Shown here: positions 14,175-19,282 of the stretch, one piece after another | How positions within the stretch are numbered: the first letter of the stretch is position 1 | Layout: every line of letters begins with the position of its first letter | Assembly: GCA_023457035.1 (NCBI GenBank) | Contig: JAEWNN010000114.1 | Coordinates: forward strand, 1 to 19,282 | Length of the DNA: 19,282 bases | Direction: 5' to 3' | Source: Verrucomicrobiota bacterium | GTDB lineage: Bacteria; Verrucomicrobiota; Verrucomicrobiia; Opitutales; Opitutaceae | Program-made: the position numbers and the translations under genes | Notes under the pieces: generated by a model | Told to the model about the DNA's origin: nothing | The model's database searches: none | The model's input: the letters and a program-made list of their open reading frames with translations, nothing else

Positions 14175-14597
14175 ATGAGTGAAGATACGATACCCGATGA
14201 CGCCATGTTTTGGGCGCGCTTGGCCCGAGCCACTGGCGCAAGTATGGCTGTGTCGAGCGACAAGGAGCTACGACGGCAGTGGGTCGATGACTTGATTCCC
14301 GACAGCTGTAGGCCGTCGAATGAGGGGCTGCGAGCTGAAGGCCGCGCGCACCTGATGGGACATAAAAATGGGCGGTTCGGGGAGTATCGGTTCTTCGCAT
14401 TGCTTCATTGGCCGATGGTTCGACATCCCGATTGGGATCCCAGAGTCGAGAACCTCGATCTTGATCATGCGCGACGAGAGCTTCGCTTTGATGTAACTGG
14501 CGCCCAGGGGAAGCAGTCCGATCAGCGGCCGGATCGGACAACAGCCAAGTCCCTGAATTTTCCTCCTTCGCAGGCACCTGCTAACGACCACCTTTGA
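14175..14597 (+). CDS. Hypothetical protein, not recognised
   Basis: A frame of 140 residues from ATG 14175 (MSEDTIPDDAMFWARLARAT), preceded by a purine-rich GGGAAAAGAAG stretch that could serve as a ribosome binding site. It has no signal peptide or membrane segment. The first 115 residues look globular (aromatic residues in FGEYRFFALLHWPMVRHPDW). The last 25 or so are Gln/Pro/Ser rich and less protein-like, so a frameshift or altered C-terminus is possible. The stop is immediately followed by the ATG of the next frame. GC is lower than in neighbouring genes, suggesting acquisition from elsewhere. I know no family for it. An overlapping minus-strand frame (14268-14615) is an alternative but has no better support. 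Confidence 0.5.
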   Translation: MSEDTIPDDAMFWARLARATGASMAVSSDKELRRQWVDDLIPDSCRPSNEGLRAEGRAHLMGHKNGRFGEYRFFALLHWPMVRHPDWDPRVENLDLDHARRELRFDVTGAQGKQSDQRPDRTTAKSLNFPPSQAPANDHL

Positions 14598-14615
14598 ATG
14601 ATAGGCGAAAGGCAT

Positions 14616-14948
14616 ATGTCACTACCAGCAAAGGAAGCGACGCGAGTATGGGCATGGGAGGGAATTGCGTCGGCGATCGTGTTTGGACTCGGCGTTGTAG
14701 CGTGGCCGCTGTTCTCGTACGGAGCTATCTTCGTGTTCGATTCGCCGGTCGAGTGTCGAGCAGACGAAGTACGGCGGTATGCGTTTGTTTACCTTACTTG
14801 GTTTTATCCGGTGCTCTTTGGTATCGCCTGGGTTATCTATCGGTTTGCGCGCCGCCGAAATGTGCACCGCGTGGTCTGTGATCTTGCTTGGTGCGTTCCA
14901 GCGATTGCTCCGGCATATTATGTGTGGTTCTTCTGGTTCCACGGATGA
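14616..14948 (+). CDS. Small hypothetical membrane protein
   Basis: A 110-residue protein from ATG 14616 (MSLPAKEATRVWAWEGIASA). This start is preferred over ATG 14598 because GAAAGG lies 4 nt upstream, a rare clear ribosome binding site here. Three hydrophobic helices are visible: SAIVFGLGVVAWPLFSYGAI (about 19-38), a long one including YLTWFYPVLFGIAWVIY (about 59-77) and VVCDLAWCVPAIAPAYYVWF (about 85-104). GC is lower than in most of the window. The gene is tightly linked to the preceding hypothetical gene (18 nt gap), so they probably form a two-gene unit. Family not recognised. Confidence 0.65.
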   Translation: MSLPAKEATRVWAWEGIASAIVFGLGVVAWPLFSYGAIFVFDSPVECRADEVRRYAFVYLTWFYPVLFGIAWVIYRFARRRNVHRVVCDLAWCVPAIAPAYYVWFFWFHG

Positions 14949-15037
14949 GAGTGCCGAACCAGTAGGGGCAGTGGTGGCGGTGTTGCTTGCCGGGAAACGG
15001 CTGGGCTGGCGCTGAACGCTTTGCGCGAGGGGGCGGC

Positions 15038-15283
15038 TCAGAGGAGCTTCTCCAGGGCGCGGTGGTCGGTCTTGCCGGTGCCGAGCTTGGGGATCTGCGG
15101 GACGACGTGCAGGTCGCGGGGGAAGGCGAGGTTGGGCAGGCCTTTCTCGCGGAGGACGGCGCGGAGGGCGTCGAGCGTGAGTCGGGGCTCGTTGGTGACG
15201 GCGAGGAGGCGCTCGCCCTTGTCGGCGTCGGGGCGGGCGACGATGGCGATCTGGCAGCGCAGGCCGTACTGGGGGAAGGCGCC
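15038..15283 (-). pseudogene. C-terminal remnant of an AMP-binding acyl-CoA/acyl-ACP synthetase
   Basis: The minus frame ends with about 80 residues typical of the C-terminal domain of adenylate-forming enzymes, close to the Aas-type 2-acylglycerophosphoethanolamine acyltransferase/acyl-ACP synthetase. Recognisable parts are AFPQYGLRCQIAIVARPDA, DKGERLLAVTNEP and VPQIPKLGTGKTDHRALEKL; the KLGTGK motif contains the catalytic lysine of the adenylation half-reaction. Upstream the frame stays open to about 15547 but shows no homology, and the adenylate-binding core (normally several hundred residues) is absent. It is therefore a truncated fragment, presumably non-functional, left by a deletion or rearrangement. 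The break point near 15280 is estimated by eye. Confidence 0.8.
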
Positions 15284-15564
15284 GGCGGGAGCGCTGAACT
15301 TGGCGGCGATGCCGGTGGGCCAGGTGATCGGGTAGGGCGCCGGGGCGGCGCGCGGGAGGGTCGGCCGTGCGCCAAGTTTGCGCGTTCCAAGGACGGGCGG
15401 TTTTTCGACGCGTGGGTGGCCTGATGCACAACTGCCCAGCAAACAGCGAGAAACGATAGCGCCGGTGCTGAAGGAAACAGGCGCGAGATGTTGGGACAAA
15501 AGTTGCTCCCGCCGGTCCGACTGCCAACCTCCACGAACTTCAACCACCTCAGCCCATTCCCACC

Positions 15565-16254
15565 ATGATGTTCTGGCTCATCCTCATCGGAATTCCTCTC
15601 CTGCTCGGTCTCTTCGCCCAGTTCAAGGTGTCGAGCGCGTACCAGAAGAACTCGCAGATCGGTTCCCGCGGCCGGATCACCGGACGCGAGGCGGCTGAGG
15701 CGGTGATGTCGAGCGCGGGGATCAACGACGTCGAGATCGTCGAGGTGGAAGGAATGCTCACCGACCACTACGATCCGATCAACAAGCGGCTCGCGCTCTC
15801 GGCCCACAACTACAGCGGCTACAGCTTGGCGGCGCTCGGTGTGGCGGCCCACGAGGCCGGCCACGCGATCCAGCACAAGCAGGGCTACGCGATGATGAAG
15901 GTGCGGCAGACGATCGCACCGGCGGTGCAGTTCGCCGCTCCGGTCGCCTACTTCATCTTCGGCTGGGGCTTCTTCCTCGGCGGCGCGTTCATCCAAGCGA
16001 TCCTGCCTTTCGCCATCGCAGCGTTGATGGTGATGGTGGTCTTCCAACTCGTGACGTTGCCCGTCGAGTTCGACGCCAGCCGCCGCGCGAAGGCGCAGTT
16101 GGTCGGACTCGGGATCCTCGGGCGCGACGAGATGGTCGGCGTGGACGAGACGCTCAACGCGGCGGCGCTGACCTACGTGGCGGCGTTCGTCGACTCGCTC
16201 GGGAAGCTGCTCTACCTGGTGCTGCTGTTCACGGGCGGCCGGCGCGACGATTGA
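15565..16254 (+). CDS. YugP-like membrane zinc metallopeptidase
   Basis: A 229-residue membrane protein of the neutral zinc metallopeptidase family typified by Bacillus YugP (Zn_peptidase_2). An N-terminal helix (residues 2-20) is followed by a cytoplasmic-type segment with GREAAEAVMSSAGI and LTDHYDPINKRLALS. The zinc motif is HEAGHAIQH (His96, Glu97, His100). Further helices lie around 115-165 and near the C-terminus. A likely third ligand is Glu168 in LPVEFDAS, placed as in the family. Substrates are not known. ATG 15565 is followed directly by a second ATG at 15568; either may be used. It stands alone, next to the synthetase remnant on the opposite strand. Confidence 0.93.
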   Translation: MMFWLILIGIPLLLGLFAQFKVSSAYQKNSQIGSRGRITGREAAEAVMSSAGINDVEIVEVEGMLTDHYDPINKRLALSAHNYSGYSLAALGVAAHEAGHAIQHKQGYAMMKVRQTIAPAVQFAAPVAYFIFGWGFFLGGAFIQAILPFAIAALMVMVVFQLVTLPVEFDASRRAKAQLVGLGILGRDEMVGVDETLNAAALTYVAAFVDSLGKLLYLVLLFTGGRRDD

Positions 16255-16394
16255 GCTGTAGCCAGGCAGTCGAGGGCCGAGGCGACGAGGGCCGCGAGCC
16301 GGAGTACCGACGCAAGTGCCCGCGCAGACTGGAGCCCCAAGCCGAATCACCAATGGTTTGGCTCTCGTCTCTGAGGAACCAGCGTCCGGTTTGC

Positions 16395-16456
16395 TGGAGG
16401 GCGCCGCTCCGTCGGCGCCGTTGGTGTGCGCGGCGGCGACGGAGCACCGCCCTCCA
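16395..16456. repeat. 26-bp imperfect inverted repeat
   Basis: Left arm 16395-16420 (beginning TGGAGGGCGCCGCTCCGTCG) and right arm 16431-16456 (ending GACGGAGCACCGCCCTCCA) match at 23 of 26 positions, with a 10-nt loop. The sequence differs from the GTAGGAGCCTG hairpins, so it is a separate hairpin type. Only one copy is present in the window. Confidence 0.8.
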
Positions 16457-16579
16457 CCGATCAGCGCAGACAAAGGTCTGTTTCTTCCCGTCCGGGGCGA
16501 TACGCGTTTTGCGGTGGGGCTGCATCGCGACGACTGAGCTGCACGAGGTCTCGTGACGCGAGACTCCCTGGAAAACGAC

Positions 16580-16606
16580 GAAGCGGCCCACCACTGGGGC
16601 CGCTTC
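16580..16606 (-). terminator. Stem-loop terminator for the response-regulator operon
   Basis: A perfect 10-bp stem, GAAGCGGCCC (16580-16589) with GGGCCGCTTC (16597-16606), and a 7-nt loop. On the minus strand it is followed by GTCGTTTTCC, a modest T-rich stretch, 25 nt after the regulator stop. On the plus strand the trailing sequence is less T-rich, so it may serve both directions weakly. Confidence 0.65.
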
Positions 16607-16631
16607 TCTGCTTGGGGCGCGAACCGGTCGC

Positions 16632-17336
16632 CTACTGAGCGGAGCCCTTGGTCTCCTCGACCCAGCGCACACACCACTGCACGAGCTGGGTGGCGTTGGT
16701 GAGGCTGAGCTTCTCCTTGATGTGGGCGCGGTGGGATTCGACGGTCTTGATCGAGATGCTGAGACGCTGGGCGATCTCGCGGGTGGGCGTGCCGTTGCCG
16801 ATCATGGTGACGATCTCGAGCTCGCGATCGCTGAGCGAGTCGACCGGGGAGTTGCGCGAGGGATCGTTGCCATCGACGACTTGGCTGAGCATCTGGGCGG
16901 CGACGCGTTCGCTCACGAAGACCTTGCCGGTGCGGATACGGCGGATGGCCTCCATGACCTTGTCGACGACCTCCTGTTTCATGACGTAGGCCTTGGCGCC
17001 GGCCTTGAGCACGCGCAGGGCGTAGATCGATTCGTCGTGCATGGAGAGCACGAGGATCTGGATCGAGGGGTTGATCGCTTTGATGTTCTTGATGAGCTCG
17101 ATGCCGTTCTGGCTCTTGAGGGAGATGTCGACGATGACCAAGTCGGGCCGGATCTGGCAGATCGCCTTGAGCGCCTCGGGGGCATCCTCGGCCTCGCCGC
17201 AGATGATCATGTCGAGCTGCTGGTTGATGAGCTCGCCGAGGCCTTTGCGGAGCAGCGGGTGGTCGTCGACGATGAAGACGCGGGTCTTCAGGTTGACGGG
17301 GGGGGGCAATGAGGTGAGCTCCCGGCCTTTTTTCAT
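16632..17336 (-). CDS. NarL/LuxR-type response regulator
   Basis: A DNA-binding response regulator of 234 residues. The receiver domain spans about residues 18-135. It has acidic residues Asp24 and Asp25 (FIVDDHPLL), the phospho-acceptor Asp70 (DLVIVDISL), Ser98 and the conserved Lys120. The LuxR-type helix-turn-helix lies at about 168-212 (LSDRELEIVTMIGNG, then IAQRLSISIKTVESHRAHIK). The start ATG 17336 overlaps the kinase stop as ATGA, so the pair is translationally coupled and is surely a cognate two-component system. A run of nine C on the coding strand (17298-17306) encodes Pro11-Pro13 before the receiver; slippage there would abolish the protein. Target genes cannot be inferred. Confidence 0.95.
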   Translation of the reverse strand: MKKGRELTSLPPPVNLKTRVFIVDDHPLLRKGLGELINQQLDMIICGEAEDAPEALKAICQIRPDLVIVDISLKSQNGIELIKNIKAINPSIQILVLSMHDESIYALRVLKAGAKAYVMKQEVVDKVMEAIRRIRTGKVFVSERVAAQMLSQVVDGNDPSRNSPVDSLSDRELEIVTMIGNGTPTREIAQRLSISIKTVESHRAHIKEKLSLTNATQLVQWCVRWVEETKGSAQ

Positions 17337-18409
17337 AGCGGTGCGGAGGGTTGGTAGTGCAGTGCGACCAATACCCCGCGACGGGGGGCATCGCCAATCT
17401 GGATTTTTGCGCCGATCTGGGCGGCGCGGTGCTGCATGATCTGGAGCCCGATGCCCTGCCTCGCGCTCGGGTCGCAGGGCAGGCCGATGCCGTGGTCGCG
17501 TACGGTTAGCCGCATGCCGTCGCGGCGGCTCTCGAGGGTGAGATCGATGCGCTCGGCGCGCCCGTGGCGGATCGCGTTGCTGATGGCCTCCTGCGCGATG
17601 CGGTAGACCTGCAGGATCTCGTGGGCGGAGTGGGCGGGAAAACGGCCCCGGAAGGCGGTGCGCACGGTCACACCAAAACGGATGCCCACCTGTTTGGCGA
17701 GCTCGAGCAGGACCGACCGGGCATCGCCCGAGCGCATCCTGGTCGGATAGAGCCCGTGGGTGAGGGCGCGGGTGCGGTCCATCGCGTCGACGAGCTGGCG
17801 GTTGATCTCGCGCAGGTTGTCGACCTCCTCCGGCAGCTTGGGGGCGAGGCGGTTTTCGAGGACCCGGGTGAGGCAGCTCAGACCGGCGAGCACTTGGCAG
17901 AGATCGTCGTGCAGGTCCTGTCCGATGCGGTTTTGTTCCCGTTCGCTGATCTGGAGCAGTTCGCCCTCGAGCTTCTTCTGCGGCGAGATGTCGGAGAGGA
18001 TGCCGCTGTAGTGGCGCGTGGCGGCACGCCCGGTGCGGTGGAGCACATGGAGCCGGACCCAGGTGTCGCCGGTCGGGCCGGCCAGGCGGAAGTCGAGCGA
18101 GCAGGGGAGTGGTGCCTCCGCCAGGCCGGCAAAGAAAAAGGCCGCGCGTTTCAGGTCTGCGGGGGCGATCCGGGGCACGCTTGCTCCGGGGTGGGCGGGG
18201 CGCGGGGCGCCGTCGTGTCCGCCGTCGCTTCCGGCGGGTTGACTCAGGCGCTCGATCTCGGCTTGCCCGGCCTCCCACCAGCGGGATCGTGTGGTCTCCA
18301 GAATCGCGTCGAGCAAACGGGGGGCGAGCGGCGGAACGCGGCGGGCAACCGCTCTCGGGCCGCGCGCACGGTTGCCCTGGCGGCGAGTCGTTGGGTCGGG
18401 TTTGGTCAT
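17333..18409 (-). CDS. Soluble sensor histidine kinase (HisKA_3/NarX-type)
   Basis: A kinase of 358 residues from ATG 18409 without membrane segments, so cytoplasmic. The N-terminus to about residue 30 is Arg/Pro rich. Residues 30-150 resemble a degenerate PAS domain with a PAC-like end (RHYSGILSDISPQKKLEGEL). The dimerisation/phosphotransfer domain has the HisKA_3 box REQNRIGQDLHDDLCQ with His167 as phosphate acceptor. The ATPase domain shows the N box (EAISNAIRHG), G1 (DHGIGLP) and G2 (GIGLQIMQHRA). It precedes and overlaps the NarL-type regulator. No cofactor-binding cysteines or histidines stand out in the PAS part, so the signal is unknown. A longer frame begins at 18496 but lacks family features. 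Confidence 0.93.
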   Translation of the reverse strand: MTKPDPTTRRQGNRARGPRAVARRVPPLAPRLLDAILETTRSRWWEAGQAEIERLSQPAGSDGGHDGAPRPAHPGASVPRIAPADLKRAAFFFAGLAEAPLPCSLDFRLAGPTGDTWVRLHVLHRTGRAATRHYSGILSDISPQKKLEGELLQISEREQNRIGQDLHDDLCQVLAGLSCLTRVLENRLAPKLPEEVDNLREINRQLVDAMDRTRALTHGLYPTRMRSGDARSVLLELAKQVGIRFGVTVRTAFRGRFPAHSAHEILQVYRIAQEAISNAIRHGRAERIDLTLESRRDGMRLTVRDHGIGLPCDPSARQGIGLQIMQHRAAQIGAKIQIGDAPRRGVLVALHYQPSAPL

Positions 18410-18600
18410 GCGAACGGCAGGATGGCTAGGTATGCGTCCGTCGTTGTTTTGCGAACTTCCGCGGCAAAGGAGAACCGGGCTTCGCCGCGGGGACAAGCCC
18501 CGGCGCCAACCCGAGGCTGTGTTCAGGCCCGTGCGTAGCGGGCAAAGAGGGAAACCCCGATAGGATTTCCCCGTGGGATGGCGGATGATGGGTTTCTGCC
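18410..18600. promoter_or_regulatory. Divergent intergenic region between kinase and receiver-only regulator
   Basis: This 191-nt gap should hold both promoters. An inverted repeat GGGAAACCC (18549-18557) with GGATTTCCC (18563-18571) pairs 8 of 9 positions around a 5-nt loop, 29 nt upstream of the receiver protein start. It may be an operator or a leader hairpin. No clear promoter boxes are seen. Confidence 0.35.
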
Positions 18601-19059
18601 GTGACCATCTTCCCGCACCACCATGGAACTGGGCCGGACCTCTCCCCCGACAAGGCCTCCGGCGCTGCTGCGGTCCTTGAGTCGCCGCGGGCGCGCAAAC
18701 GGGTCTACATCGTCGACGATCACCGGTTCTTCGTCGCCGGGCTGAGTTCGCTGATCAACCACTGCACCGATCTCGAGGTCTGCGGCAGTGCCGCCGACGG
18801 AGCCCACGTCGTGCGCGATGTGCGTCGCCTGCACCCCGATCTGGTGATCCTAGACATCAAGCTGCCGCGCACCGACGGGCTGACGATCGCGCGCGGGCTG
18901 CGGCGGGTGTTCGGGGACATCCCCATCGTGTTCATCTCGAGTCTGGCGGAGCAGCGGGTGCGTGACGAGGTGAGCGCCCTCGGGGCGGCGAGTTTCATCG
19001 AGAAAACCCAGGCTCCGGCGCGGGTCCTTGAAGGGATTCGGCGCGCCCTGGGCTTGTGA
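18601..19059 (+). CDS. Receiver-only response regulator
   Basis: A 152-residue protein that is essentially one receiver domain (about residues 32-150) with a 31-residue N-terminal extension. Key residues are Asp39-Asp40 (YIVDDHRFF), phospho-acceptor Asp85 (DLVILDIKLPRTDG), Ser113 (FISSLAEQ) and Lys135 (FIEKTQ). It resembles the receiver half of NarL-type regulators but stops after the last helix with no DNA-binding domain. It could act by protein contact, as a phosphate sink for the neighbouring kinase, or be a truncated regulator. The start is GTG 18601, the only in-frame start codon that keeps the whole receiver; I am less sure of it than of the domain. It is divergent from the kinase. Confidence 0.88.
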   Translation: MTIFPHHHGTGPDLSPDKASGAAAVLESPRARKRVYIVDDHRFFVAGLSSLINHCTDLEVCGSAADGAHVVRDVRRLHPDLVILDIKLPRTDGLTIARGLRRVFGDIPIVFISSLAEQRVRDEVSALGAASFIEKTQAPARVLEGIRRALGL

Positions 19060-19163
19060 CCGCAACGGCCCGCCCCGGGATCGAGTTCACGCTTGTCGCT
19101 GTGCGAACGCGTGGTTTGCTCCCCGGTGAACCCTCCTCGCCCCTCCGCAGTACCAACTTCGCC

Positions 19164-19282
19164 ATGTCAAAGAAGGCCACGATCCTTGTTGTCGACGATG
19201 AAGACTCCGCGCTGCAACTGCTGCGGGAGGCGTTGGCCGGCGACCAGTACGAGGTCTATGCCGCCCACGACGGCGACGAGGC
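19164..19282 (+). CDS. Response regulator (receiver domain), truncated by the right edge
   Basis: The first 39 residues of a receiver domain, starting MSKKATILVVDDEDSALQLL, with the acidic pair in VVDDE and the first two secondary-structure elements visible. The frame is open to the window end, so the output domain is unknown (it could be a lone receiver, an OmpR or NtrC type, or a hybrid kinase). It lies 104 nt after the preceding receiver protein, on the same strand. Confidence 0.88.
   Translation, partial: MSKKATILVVDDEDSALQLLREALAGDQYEVYAAHDGDE

Larger units (their letters stand above)
16255..16631. other. Intergenic region between convergent genes
   Basis: The peptidase (plus) and the response regulator (minus) converge here. 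I see a long imperfect inverted repeat (16395-16456) and a stem-loop near the regulator stop (16580-16606). Short frames crossing the region on both strands have no recognisable domain. Confidence 0.6.

Noticed and set aside
14268..14615. 115-codon minus-strand frame opposite the hypothetical gene
   Set aside because: No better motif support than the plus frame, which has a purine-rich upstream stretch and is closely followed by a convincing membrane-protein gene; kept only as an alternative.
14833..17397. 854-codon minus-strand open frame
   Set aside because: Runs antisense to the YugP-like peptidase and overlaps the response regulator in a different frame; no coherent domain across its length.

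Overview
The window is about 19.3 kb of high-GC DNA (roughly two thirds G+C). Most genes lack a clear Shine-Dalgarno sequence, and intergenic spaces are packed with short palindromic and tandem repeats. Gene content (RND pump with a lipoprotein adaptor, TonB-dependent receptor with a V-x-L-x-x-F-V type N-terminus, tail-specific protease, rhomboid with a C-terminal extension, YugP-type zinc peptidase) and the style of the repeats suggest a Gram-negative member of the Verrucomicrobiota, probably Opitutaceae. That placement is inference from recall, not a database result.

Region 1 (1-5220) is an efflux locus. A divergently placed ArsR-family repressor (4897-5220, +) faces a minus-strand series: a DUF2892/YgaP-like membrane protein with a Cys-rich tail, a 58-aa DUF6132-like membrane protein, a periplasmic adaptor lipoprotein, and an RND permease that overlaps the adaptor by 4 nt and runs off the left edge. 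This locus is full of repeats. The permease gene carries two copies of a palindrome-bearing element inserted in the same reading frame. The spacers contain a heptamer array, a duplicated decamer element flanking the DUF6132 gene, and a long hairpin element.

Region 2 (5221-9023) starts with a 16-unit heptamer array and about 385 nt with no convincing gene, then two minus-strand protease genes: a periplasmic tail-specific protease (Prc/Tsp) and a rhomboid intramembrane protease. Region 3 (9199-13538, +) holds a single-cluster ferredoxin with a strong terminator, a small TonB-dependent receptor preceded by an AT-rich inverted repeat, and an M3 oligopeptidase close behind the receptor.

Region 4 (13539-15564) looks accessory. 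It contains repeat clusters, two small unrecognised genes with lower GC than their surroundings, and a C-terminal remnant of an AMP-binding acyl-CoA/acyl-ACP synthetase. Region 5 (15565-19282) has a YugP-like membrane zinc peptidase and then a signalling cluster. A soluble histidine kinase and its NarL/LuxR-type response regulator form an ATGA-coupled minus-strand pair. Divergent from them are a receiver-only regulator and the start of another receiver protein that leaves the right edge.

The most unusual signal is the density and variety of short repeats: at least five families, several inside one operon and one inside a coding sequence. I did not find a CRISPR array, phage, transposase, tRNA or rRNA.
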